This document shows positions 19,127 through 27,079 of a DNA stretch of 64,000 nt, piece after piece (positions within the stretch are counted from its first letter, which is position 1; every line of letters starts with the position of its first letter). Where the stretch lies: contig JACKLL010000004.1 of the NCBI GenBank assembly GCA_024235935.1, forward strand, positions 62,001 through 126,000, given 5' to 3'. The notes below the pieces were generated by a model. That model did not search any database. It had not been told where the DNA came from and saw only the letters and a program-made list of their open reading frames with translations. The DNA comes from Rhodoferax sp. Its GTDB lineage: Bacteria > Pseudomonadota > Gammaproteobacteria > Burkholderiales > Burkholderiaceae_C. A program made the translations under genes and the position numbers.

Positions 19127-20158
19127 ATGCTCAAGACCCTCGCTTCCCGTTTTGCGCCGGCCCTGGTGCTGGCAGCCGCCTGCGGCCTGGCCCAGGCCCA
19201 GACCACCCCGATCAAGTTCATTCTGGACTGGCGCTTCGAAGGCCCGTCGGCCCTGTTCCTGACACCTGTTGCCAAGGGCTACTTCAAGGATGCCAAGCTC
19301 GATGTCAGCGTCGACGCCGGCAACGGGTCCGGCGGTGCCGTGACCCGGGTTGCGGCGGGCACCTATGACATGGGATTCGCCGACCTGGCGGCACTGATGG
19401 AATTCCACGCCAACAACCCCGACGCGGCCAACAAGCCGGTCGCGGTGATGATGGTCTACAACAACACGCCGGCTTCGGTGATGGCGCTGAAGAAGTCCGG
19501 TATCCAGAAGCCGGCCGACCTCAACGGCAAGAAACTCGGAGCCCCGGTGTTCGACGCCGGACGGCGCGCATTCCCGATCTTCCAGAAGGCCAACGGCATC
19601 GCCAACGTGACCTGGACCGCCATGGACCCGCCGCTGCGCGAAACCATGCTGGCGCGCGGCGACGTGGACGCCATCACCGGCTTCACCTTCACCTCGTTGC
19701 TGAACCTCGAGGCCCGTGGCGTCAAGGCCGCCGACGTGGTCGTGCTGCCCTACCCCGATTACGGCGTCAAGCTGTACGGCAACGCCATCATCGTCTCGCC
19801 CAAGCTGCTCAAGGAGAACCCGGCTGCGGTCAAGGCCTTCCTGCTGGCCTTCACCAAAGGCGCACGCGACGTGATCGCCAAGCCGGATGCGGCCATCGAA
19901 TTCGTCAAGCAGCGTGACGGCATCATCAACGTGGCGCTGGAACAGCGCCGCCTGCGCCTGGCCATCGACACCGTGATCAACAGCCCGGATGCCCGTGCCG
20001 AAGGCTTCGGGCAGATCCTGGCGCCGCGCCTGTCGCTGATGGCCAGCCAGGTGTCGGACGCCTTCAACACCAAGACGCGCGTCGACCCCAATGCGATCTG
20101 GGACGGCTCCGCGCTCCCCACCCGCGCCGAACTGAACATCCTGCCGGCCCGCAAGTAG
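19127..20158 (+). CDS. ABC transporter substrate-binding protein, NMT1/SsuA/TauA-like
   Basis: 343 residues with signal peptide MLKTLASRFAPALVLAAA...LAQA. The mature part begins IKFILDWRFEGPSALFLTP, then GYFKDAKLDVSVDAGNGSGG, TYDMGFADLAALM and LNGKKLGAPVFDAGR, the NMT1/THI5-like periplasmic fold used for aliphatic sulphonates, taurine, nitrate or pyrimidine precursors. Two bases separate it from the ATPase gene. The substrate is not determinable; proximity to nitrogen genes makes a nitrogen compound possible but is weak evidence. Confidence 0.88.
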   Translation: MLKTLASRFAPALVLAAACGLAQAQTTPIKFILDWRFEGPSALFLTPVAKGYFKDAKLDVSVDAGNGSGGAVTRVAAGTYDMGFADLAALMEFHANNPDAANKPVAVMMVYNNTPASVMALKKSGIQKPADLNGKKLGAPVFDAGRRAFPIFQKANGIANVTWTAMDPPLRETMLARGDVDAITGFTFTSLLNLEARGVKAADVVVLPYPDYGVKLYGNAIIVSPKLLKENPAAVKAFLLAFTKGARDVIAKPDAAIEFVKQRDGIINVALEQRRLRLAIDTVINSPDARAEGFGQILAPRLSLMASQVSDAFNTKTRVDPNAIWDGSALPTRAELNILPARK

Positions 20159-20160
20159 CC

Positions 20161-21009
20161 ATGGCGCAGAACGCTGTGGAAGCAGGCTCTGCCTTCATCG
20201 ACTTCCAGGACGTCTGGCTGGCCTACAACGCGGAACTGCTGGCCCAGCAGCAGTTCGCGGTCGAGGCGATCAACCTGCAGGTGCGCGCCGGCGAGTTCAT
20301 CGCCATCGTCGGACCTTCCGGTTGCGGCAAGTCGACCTTCATGAAGCTCACCACCGGGCTGCGCATGCCCTCGCGCGGGCGCATCCTGATCGACGGCCAG
20401 CCCGTCACCGGCCCGCTCAAGATCTCCGGCATGGCCTTCCAGGCCCCCTCGCTGCTGCCCTGGCGTACCACGCTGGACAACGTGCTGCTGCCGCTGGAGA
20501 TCGTCGAGCCCTACCGCAGCAACTTCAAGCGTGACCGTGCCCAGTACGCCGAGCGCGCGCGCAGGCTGCTCGACCGGGTCGGCCTGCAGGGCTACGCCGA
20601 CAAGTTCCCCTGGCAGCTCTCCGGCGGCATGCAGCAGCGTGTGAGCATCTGCCGCGCGCTCATCCACGAGCCCCGCATGCTGCTGCTGGACGAGCCCTTC
20701 GGCGCGCTCGACGCGTTCACCCGCGAAGAACTCTGGAGCATCCTGCGCGAACTGTGGCTGGAGCAGAAGTTCAACGTCGTGCTGGTCACGCACGACCTGC
20801 GGGAGTCGGTGTTCCTGGCCGACACCGTCTACGTGATGAGCAAGAGCCCGGGCCGCTTCGTCGTGCGCAAGGAGATCGACCTGCCACGCGACCGCGACCT
20901 GGAGGTCACCTACACCAGCGCCTTCAGCGACATCGTGCACGAGCTGCGCAGCCACATCGGCGCCATCCGCAAACCCGCTGCCACGCCCACCACGGAGGCA
21001 CTGCCATGA
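20161..21009 (+). CDS. ABC transporter ATP-binding protein, SsuB/TauB-like
   Basis: 282 residues. Walker A GPSGCGKST, Q-loop MAFQAPSLLPWRT (the LLPW signature of the nitrate/sulphonate/taurine subfamily), signature QLSGGMQQRVSICRAL, Walker B LLLDEPFGALDAFTRE, and H-loop LVTHDLRES. Drives the importer with the permease whose ATG overlaps its stop. Confidence 0.92.
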   Translation: MAQNAVEAGSAFIDFQDVWLAYNAELLAQQQFAVEAINLQVRAGEFIAIVGPSGCGKSTFMKLTTGLRMPSRGRILIDGQPVTGPLKISGMAFQAPSLLPWRTTLDNVLLPLEIVEPYRSNFKRDRAQYAERARRLLDRVGLQGYADKFPWQLSGGMQQRVSICRALIHEPRMLLLDEPFGALDAFTREELWSILRELWLEQKFNVVLVTHDLRESVFLADTVYVMSKSPGRFVVRKEIDLPRDRDLEVTYTSAFSDIVHELRSHIGAIRKPAATPTTEALP

Positions 21010-21773
21010 GCCCCCGCAGCATCGAGCGCTGGGCCCCACTGGTCCTGCTGGTGGTCCTGGTCGTGCTTTGGGAGGTCGTCTGCACGGCTTTCGACATCCC
21101 CGAGTACATCTTCCCGAGTCCGACCCAGATCTACCATGCGCTGGCCGAGTTCACCGGGCCGATCGCCTATGCCGCCTGGCAGACGTTCTGGGTCACGATG
21201 GTCGGTTTTGCACTGTCCATCGTGGTCGGCGTGCTGCTCGGCTTTCTGGTCGGATCGACCCGGCTGGCCTATGCCGCGGTGTTCCCGCTGCTGGTGGCCT
21301 TCAATGCCGTGCCCAAGGCGGCGGTGGTGCCGATCCTGGTGGTATGGTTCGGCATCGGCATCGGACCGGGCATCCTGACCGCCTTTCTGATCTCGTTCTT
21401 CCCCATCATGGTCAACATGGCCACAGGCCTGGCCACGCTGGAGCCGGAACTCGAAGACGTGCTGCGGGTGCTGGGCGCCAAGCGCCGCGACGTGCTGATG
21501 AAGGTCGGACTGCCGCGCTCGCTGCCGTATTTCTTCGCCTCGCTCAAGGTGGCCATCACGCTGGCCTTTGTCGGCACCGTGCTGGCAGAGATGACGGCAG
21601 GCGACTCCGGCATCGGCTACCTGATGCAAAGCGCCGGCTCGCAGCAACGCATGGCGCTGGCCTTTGCCGGGCTGGTCGTGATCGGCGCCATGGCCATGGC
21701 CATGTACGAACTGTTCAGCTTTGTGGAAAAGCACACCACCGGCTGGGCACACCGCGGATCGCAGAACACCTGA
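21006..21773 (+). CDS. ABC transporter permease, SsuC/TauC-like
   Basis: 255 residues, six predicted membrane helices. The N-terminus has the family motif WEVVCTAFDIPEYIFPSPTQ; the coupling motif lies in LEDVLRVLGAKRRDVLMKVGLP, and the C-terminal helices include AEMTAGDSGIGYLM. Overlaps the ATPase stop (ATGA). It completes a three-gene importer. About 200 bases follow without a recognisable feature before the end of the convergent metallopeptidase gene. Confidence 0.92.
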   Translation: MSPRSIERWAPLVLLVVLVVLWEVVCTAFDIPEYIFPSPTQIYHALAEFTGPIAYAAWQTFWVTMVGFALSIVVGVLLGFLVGSTRLAYAAVFPLLVAFNAVPKAAVVPILVVWFGIGIGPGILTAFLISFFPIMVNMATGLATLEPELEDVLRVLGAKRRDVLMKVGLPRSLPYFFASLKVAITLAFVGTVLAEMTAGDSGIGYLMQSAGSQQRMALAFAGLVVIGAMAMAMYELFSFVEKHTTGWAHRGSQNT

Positions 21774-21972
21774 GCGGGCGACGCCCTCGACAGGCGCCGC
21801 CAGCCTGCATCGCATGCCTGCGCACCGCAAACGCGCAGCCAACCGCCATTGCGCACCAACCCGGCGCACGCCTGCGTGTGCCGACATCCGCCTGAGCCTG
21901 CGCAAGCGCCGGTTGCAGTCACCCCCTGTCCGGGAGCCCAGCCGGGCGGACCGCCCGTCCGTCAGTGCGGCC

Positions 21973-23181
21973 TCAGCCCATGGTCTGCGATTGCGATTGC
22001 GATTGCGATTGCGCCTCCCCGGACACGTCGCCGTCATTCCGGTGCCGCTCCTCGCTGACCACCAGGTGTATGAACTGCAATTTGGCAACCACCTGGTGCG
22101 CCAGCACGAACGGGTAGATGTCGGGTTGTCCCATCGCCCTGGCCATGCCGTTCATCAGCATCGTCAACTCGGCCCAGTGGTTGATGAAGGCCAGGTACTT
22201 GTCGGCACCCGGGTGATCCGGCTGGTACAGCACGTCGTGCAGGAAGGGCTTGAACTCCAGCCGCGCCTGGTCCAGCGACAGGCCGTAGCTGCTGGCCGTG
22301 TCCACCATGTCGCTCATGTGCATGTAATGGGCCCAGCACTCCGCCCAGTCTTCCCATGGATGGGAGGTGGCATAGGCGCTGACGTATCCGAGTGCCCAGT
22401 CCGCCGGCGGGCCATTCTCGTAGTACTGCTTCAGGCTGTCCCCGTAATCCTGTGTCTCGTCGCCGAACAACGCCCGAAAACGCTCCAGCCATGGCGTGTC
22501 GAAAACCAGCCGGTCCCAGTAGTAGTGCCCGACCTCGTGGCGCAGATGGCCCACCAGGGTACGGTACGGCTCGTTCATATTGGTCCGTGCCTGCTCGCGG
22601 TGCACATCATCCGCCTCGATGAGGTTGAGCGTGATGAGCCCATCGTCATGACCCGTCATGACCGGCGGCCCGCCATCGGGTGCACGCAGAAAGTCGAACA
22701 TCAGGCCACGCTCCGTGTCCTCGGTCTCGCGCGAGGCCACCGGCAGTCCCATGACCAGCAAGGCCGAAACCAGGCGCCGCTTCGCCAGTTCGATACGGCC
22801 CCACAGTTCCCCGTTTTCGGGATGCTGCGCATCGTTCAGGTCCGGGATGGTGCGATTGAGCCGGCAGGCCCGGCACAGGCCGGCATGCGCTTCGACCTCC
22901 TCCTGCGGGACCAGCCAGTTGCAGGCTGCCGGCGTATCCCGATTGGCGCACGACCGGTACCTGGGGCCATCGCTCTGCCACGGGACCCAGACATCGGGCT
23001 CATCCGTTGGTGACAGCGGCAGCAACTGCGCCTGGGTCGGCTCGTAGCCGAGCGCCGTGCCGCAGGACAGGCAGGTGCTGTTGCGGAAAAAGACCGGGTT
23101 GCCGCATTGGCAATTGAACGCACGCACGCGCTGGCCAGGCGAATATTGCCGGTCAGCGGTTGGATTGGAAGATGGGTTCAA
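21973..23181 (-). CDS. Putative zinc-binding metallopeptidase with N-terminal zinc ribbon (probable TTG start)
   Basis: 402 residues. The N-terminus has a zinc ribbon (FNCQCGNPVFFRNSTCLSCG) and further Cys pairs (CRACR). The central region carries the metalloprotease motif HLRHEVGHYYWDRL with downstream EDWAECWAHYMHM, as in the DUF/Peptidase_Mx family of putative cytoplasmic zinc peptidases. TTG at 23181 is chosen because GAGGAG lies seven bases upstream; a farther ATG at 23256 adds 25 poor residues. The C-terminus ends in a Ser-Gln repeat coded by a perfect hexamer array. Substrate and physiological role unknown. Confidence 0.82.
   Translation of the reverse strand: MNPSSNPTADRQYSPGQRVRAFNCQCGNPVFFRNSTCLSCGTALGYEPTQAQLLPLSPTDEPDVWVPWQSDGPRYRSCANRDTPAACNWLVPQEEVEAHAGLCRACRLNRTIPDLNDAQHPENGELWGRIELAKRRLVSALLVMGLPVASRETEDTERGLMFDFLRAPDGGPPVMTGHDDGLITLNLIEADDVHREQARTNMNEPYRTLVGHLRHEVGHYYWDRLVFDTPWLERFRALFGDETQDYGDSLKQYYENGPPADWALGYVSAYATSHPWEDWAECWAHYMHMSDMVDTASSYGLSLDQARLEFKPFLHDVLYQPDHPGADKYLAFINHWAELTMLMNGMARAMGQPDIYPFVLAHQVVAKLQFIHLVVSEERHRNDGDVSGEAQSQSQSQSQTMG
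21986..22013. repeat. Hexanucleotide tandem repeat (TGCGAT)4.7 in the metallopeptidase 3' end
   Basis: Four perfect TGCGAT units plus a partial one lie at the 3' end of the metallopeptidase gene and encode alternating Gln-Ser on the minus strand. Unit changes would keep the frame and only alter tail length. Confidence 0.9.
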
Positions 23182-23343
23182 ACGAAGACTCCTCGGTGCC
23201 AGGGCACCGGTTACGGGACGCGCGCAAAGCGCGGTACTTGCGCAGGAGTTTCGCACGAAGCGCGTGCGGTGGCTTGCGCCCTCGCACGGGGTCGGCGCGC
23301 CGCCTCGGACAGCCTCCTGCTCGAACGAAATCCATCACGCGTC

Positions 23344-23370
23344 GGTCGCAAGACACAGGTCGCAAGACAC
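23344..23370. repeat. 14-bp tandem direct repeat upstream of ureD
   Basis: GGTCGCAAGACACA occurs at 23344-23357 and again at 23358-23370 (13 of 14 bases), ending 25 bases before the ureD start. Position suggests an operator or a recent duplication in the leader. The rest of the 214-base divergent gap between the metallopeptidase and ureD shows nothing else distinct. Confidence 0.75.
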
Positions 23371-23395
23371 TGCGCGCGCCCACTACACTGTGGCC

Positions 23396-24226
23396 ATGCC
23401 CTGGCACGCCACGCTCGATCTTGCCTACACCGTCGAATCGGCCCGCACCGTGGCCCGTCATCGGCACCGAGGCCCGCTGCGGATCCTGCAGAGTCTGTAC
23501 CCGGAAGGGGATGCGGTCTGTCACAACGTGCTGGTCCACCCGCCCGGTGGCCTGGTCGGGGGCGACACGCTGGAGATCGGCATATCGGCGGAACCGGGTG
23601 CACATGGCCTGGTGACAACGCCGGGCGCAACCCGCTTCTACCGCTCCGAGGGTGCAACAGCACTGCAGCACACCCGGATTCGGCTGGCGCCCGGCGCCCG
23701 GCTGGAATGGCTGCCGCTGGAGGCGATCTGCTATAGCGGATGCCGTGCCGAGAACCGCCTCGAGATGGACCTGGACCCGGGCGCCGAACTCATCGGCTGG
23801 GACGTCACCGCACTCGGACTGCCCGCTGCCGGACAGCCCTTCGAAACCGGCAGCCTGCTGCAGCACATCACCCTTGACGGCCACTGGCGCGAGCGTGGTC
23901 AGATCGCGGCGCATGACACCTGCCTGATGGACGGTCCGCTGGGACTGGCCGGCCAGCGCTGCGTGGCGTCGATCTTTCTGTGCACCGGCGAGCGGCTGGC
24001 CCGTCCCCGGGTGCAGCAGGCCCTGGACAGCGCACGCGCCGTGATCGATGCCCATGGTCTGAAAGCCAGCGCCGGTGCCACCCATCCGAACGACCATGTG
24101 GTGCTGGTGCGGGTGCTGGCGCCGATGGTGGAGCCGGCCATGCATCTGCTGCGCCAGATCCGTGACACCTGGCGCCATACGATCTGGCAACAAGTGCCCC
24201 AGCAGCCCCGGATCTGGTCGACCTGA
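23396..24226 (+). CDS. ureD: Urease accessory protein UreD
   Basis: 276 residues from ATG 23396. Family motifs include HRGPLRILQSLYPEGDAVCH, VHPPGGLVGGDTLEI, TPGATRFYRSEG and LEWLPLEAICYSGC. UreD binds apo-urease and recruits UreF/UreG for nickel insertion. It is separated from the other ure genes by about 10 kb of urea-transport and regulatory genes and is convergent with urtE; in most Burkholderiales ureD directly precedes ureA. Confidence 0.94.
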   Translation: MPWHATLDLAYTVESARTVARHRHRGPLRILQSLYPEGDAVCHNVLVHPPGGLVGGDTLEIGISAEPGAHGLVTTPGATRFYRSEGATALQHTRIRLAPGARLEWLPLEAICYSGCRAENRLEMDLDPGAELIGWDVTALGLPAAGQPFETGSLLQHITLDGHWRERGQIAAHDTCLMDGPLGLAGQRCVASIFLCTGERLARPRVQQALDSARAVIDAHGLKASAGATHPNDHVVLVRVLAPMVEPAMHLLRQIRDTWRHTIWQQVPQQPRIWST

Positions 24227-24270
24227 TCCGCAGCAGCCATCGCACGCGCCCTGGCGCCATGTGGCAGCCG

Positions 24271-24293
24271 CAGCGGCAGCGGCAGCGGCAGCG
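24271..24293. repeat. CAGCGG hexamer repeat between ureD and urtE
   Basis: Three perfect CAGCGG units and a partial fourth fill the short convergent gap and abut the urtE stop codon. It is a simple-sequence tract with no clear hairpin or function. Confidence 0.7.
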
Positions 24294-25058
24294 TCAGATG
24301 GCGACCAGCTCGCGGATGCCCTTGGCCTGCATCTCCGATCCCGGGCCGCGGGCAATCACTTCGCCACGCTGCATCACCAGATAGTCGTCGGCCAGTTCCT
24401 GCGCAAAGTCGTAGTACTGCTCGACCAGCACGATCGCCATCGTGCCGCGGTCTGCCAGCATGCGGATCACCCGGCCGATGTCCTTGATGATGCTGGGCTG
24501 AATGCCTTCGGTCGGCTCGTCGAGGATCAGCAGCTTCGGGCGCGCCGCCAAGGCCCGCGCGATCGCCAGCTGCTGCTGCTGTCCGCCCGACAGGTCGCCG
24601 CCGCGGCGGGCCAGCATCTGCTTGAGTACCGGGAACAGTTCGTACAGTTCGGGGTCGATGGGCGTGCTGGCGCTCTTGTAGGCCAGTCCCATGCGCAGAT
24701 TTTCCTCGACGGTCAGGCGGGCGAAGATCTCACGGCCCTGCGGCACGAAACCGATGCCAGCGCGGGCGCGGGCAAATGGTGTCGCCCGGGCAATGTCGTG
24801 GCCGTCGAAGCGAACCGTGCCACTGCGGATCGGCACCAGACCCATCAGCGACTTGAGCAAGGTGGTCTTGCCGACGCCGTTGCGCCCCAGCAGAACAGTG
24901 ACCTTGCCCAGCCGCGCCTGCAGGTCGACACCGCGCAGGATGTGCGAGCCACCGTAATACTGGTTCACGCCCTCGACGCTGAGCACCGGCGGCGGGCCGC
25001 CATCTGCAAAGGGTCGGGGTTGCGCCACCGGTGACGCCAGGTTCATGTCATCTGCCAA
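24294..25058 (-). CDS. urtE: Urea ABC transporter ATP-binding protein UrtE
   Basis: 254 residues of the LivF/BraG class: Walker A LGRNGVGKTTLLKSLMGL, signature DLSGGQQQQLAIARAL, Walker B LLILDEPTEGIQPSIIKDI, with the UrtE-typical NQYYGGSHILRG start and EQYYDFAQELAD. Energises high-affinity urea uptake with UrtD. The ATG at 25058 overlaps urtD by 11 bases; an ATG four codons later (25046) would remove the overlap. Last gene of the urtABCDE operon. Confidence 0.95.
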   Translation of the reverse strand: MADDMNLASPVAQPRPFADGGPPPVLSVEGVNQYYGGSHILRGVDLQARLGKVTVLLGRNGVGKTTLLKSLMGLVPIRSGTVRFDGHDIARATPFARARAGIGFVPQGREIFARLTVEENLRMGLAYKSASTPIDPELYELFPVLKQMLARRGGDLSGGQQQQLAIARALAARPKLLILDEPTEGIQPSIIKDIGRVIRMLADRGTMAIVLVEQYYDFAQELADDYLVMQRGEVIARGPGSEMQAKGIRELVAI

Positions 25059-25923
25059 GGTACACCTCGATCACACGTTCGTCGGCCTGCACCTGATCCA
25101 GCGTACCCTGGGCCAGCACCGAGCCATCACACAGCACCGTCACGATCTCGGAGATCGTGCGGATAAAGCTCATGTCGTGTTCCACCACCATCAGCGAATG
25201 CTTGCCCTTGAGCGTGAGGAACAGCTCCGCCGTGCGCTCCGTTTCCTCATCGGTCATGCCGGCCACCGGCTCGTCGAGCAGCAGCAGCCGCGGTTCCTGC
25301 ACCAGCAGCATGCCGATCTCCAGCCACTGCTTCTGCCCGTGGCTCAGGTTGCCGGCCATGCGGTTCACCGAATCCGCCAGATGGATGGTGTGGAGCAGCT
25401 CTGCCAGCTGATCGCCCTGTGCCGAGTCGAGCCGGAACACCATCGACGGATGGACCCGCTTGTCGGTCTTGAGCGCCAGCTCCAGGTTTTCGAACACCGT
25501 CAGCTGCTCGAACACCGTTGGCTTCTGGAACTTGCGCCCGATGCCCAGCTGGGCGATCTGCGGCTCGTTGTAGCGCAGCAGGTCGATCGTGCTGCCAAAG
25601 AAGACCGTGCCTTCGTCGGGCCGGGTCTTGCCGGTGATGATGTCCATCATCGTCGTCTTGCCGGCGCCATTGGGGCCGATGATGCAGCGCAGTTCGCCCG
25701 GTGCGATGTCCAGCGACAGCTTGTTGATGGCCTTGAAGCCATCGAAGCTCACGCTGACGTCCTCCAGGTACAGGATGCGCCCATGCGTGACGTCGACCTC
25801 GCCCGGTGTCGCAATGCGCGAGAAGCCGGCCTGCCGGCCGCCGGACTCCGTCTTGCCGCTGGCCGCCGCGGTCGCAAGTTGTTCGCGGCGCTGCGCGCCT
25901 TCTTCCAAGAGGTCGGGGGTCAT
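25048..25923 (-). CDS. urtD: Urea ABC transporter ATP-binding protein UrtD
   Basis: 291 residues from ATG 25923. LivG/BraF class: Walker A IIGPNGAGKTTMMDIITGKT, UrtD-specific signature NLSHGQKQWLEIGMLL, Walker B LLLLDEPVAGMTDEETERTAEL, VVEHDMSFIR. A 40-residue N-terminal extension precedes the nucleotide-binding domain. It starts 34 bases after the urtC stop. The frame is open upstream into urtC but the extra part is not conserved sequence. Confidence 0.95.
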   Translation of the reverse strand: MTPDLLEEGAQRREQLATAAASGKTESGGRQAGFSRIATPGEVDVTHGRILYLEDVSVSFDGFKAINKLSLDIAPGELRCIIGPNGAGKTTMMDIITGKTRPDEGTVFFGSTIDLLRYNEPQIAQLGIGRKFQKPTVFEQLTVFENLELALKTDKRVHPSMVFRLDSAQGDQLAELLHTIHLADSVNRMAGNLSHGQKQWLEIGMLLVQEPRLLLLDEPVAGMTDEETERTAELFLTLKGKHSLMVVEHDMSFIRTISEIVTVLCDGSVLAQGTLDQVQADERVIEVYLGR

Positions 25924-25957
25924 CGCTCGCCCTCCGCACGGTTCATGTTCACGTGCA

Positions 25958-27079
25958 TCATTTGCCACCCCGCTTCCATTTGCGTGCCAGTCCGACGATG
26001 CCATGGGGCAGGAACAGCGTGACGGCAATGAACAAGGCGCCCAGAAAGTACAGCCAGAACTCGGGATAGGCGACGGTCAGCCAGCTCTTGGCGCCATTGA
26101 CGACAAAGGCGCCGATGATCGGACCGATCAGGCTGGCCCGGCCACCAACGGCAGCCCAGATGGCGATCTCGATCGAGTTGGCCGGGCTCATCTCGCTCGG
26201 GTTGATGATGCCGACCTGCGGCACGTACAGCGCACCGGCAACGCCGCACATCATGGCCGAGATGGTCCAGATCGCAAGCTTGTAGCCCAGCGGCGAATAG
26301 CCGCAGAACATCACCCGCGATTCGGAATCGCGGATCGCCTGCAGCACCCGGCCGAACTTCGCCCGCACCAGCCAGCGTGCCAGCAGGAAGAAGCCCAGCA
26401 GCGTGCAGCCGGTCAGCACGAACAGGAACATGCGCATGGCGGGCGTGGCGATCGCAATGCCCAGGATGCGCTTGAAGTCGGTGAAGCCGTTGTTGCCGCC
26501 AAAGCCGGTCTCGTTGCGGAAGAACAGCAGCATGGCGGCAAAGGTCATGGCCTGCGTGATGATGGAGAAGTACACGCCCTTGATGCGCGAACGGAATGCG
26601 AAGTATCCGAACACGAACGCCACCAGGCCCGGCACCAGCACGACCATCAGCAGCGTGGCGATGAAGCTGTCGCTCAGCGCCCAGTGCCAGGGCAGCTCCT
26701 TCCAGTCCAGAAACACCATGAAGTCCGGCAGGTCGCTCTTGTAGTTGCCGTCGCGGCCGATCTGGCGCATCAGGTACATGCCCATGACGTAGCCGCCCAG
26801 TGCGAAGAACAGGCCGTGCCCCAGGCTCAGAATGCCGGTATAGCCCCAGATCAGATCCATCGCCAGCGCCAGGATGGCGTAGCACATGATCTTGCCCAGC
26901 AAGGCCACGGCATAGTCGCTCAGGTGCAGTGCGTTGTCCGGTGGGACCACCAGGTTGAGCATCGGCGCCAGCACGCAGACCAGCAGCGCCACGATGACGA
27001 AGGTGGTCCAGCCAGTGCGTGTCAGCAAGGGGCTGCGCTGCGGCAGTTGCACCGGCGGATGGGAGACATTGGCCTTCAT
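25958..27079 (-). CDS. urtC: Urea ABC transporter permease UrtC
   Basis: 373 residues, about nine membrane helices, LivM-like. Characteristic stretches are DLIWGYTGILSLGHGLFFALGG, FFRNETGFGGNNGFTDFK and AIRDSESRVMFCGY. With UrtB it forms the channel of the urea importer. Its ATG overlaps the urtB stop (ATGA). Confidence 0.95.
   Translation of the reverse strand: MKANVSHPPVQLPQRSPLLTRTGWTTFVIVALLVCVLAPMLNLVVPPDNALHLSDYAVALLGKIMCYAILALAMDLIWGYTGILSLGHGLFFALGGYVMGMYLMRQIGRDGNYKSDLPDFMVFLDWKELPWHWALSDSFIATLLMVVLVPGLVAFVFGYFAFRSRIKGVYFSIITQAMTFAAMLLFFRNETGFGGNNGFTDFKRILGIAIATPAMRMFLFVLTGCTLLGFFLLARWLVRAKFGRVLQAIRDSESRVMFCGYSPLGYKLAIWTISAMMCGVAGALYVPQVGIINPSEMSPANSIEIAIWAAVGGRASLIGPIIGAFVVNGAKSWLTVAYPEFWLYFLGALFIAVTLFLPHGIVGLARKWKRGGK

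Noticed and set aside
21986..24293. Hexamer repeats as a CRISPR array
   Set aside because: Units of six bases without spacers are simple-sequence repeats; no cas genes are present.
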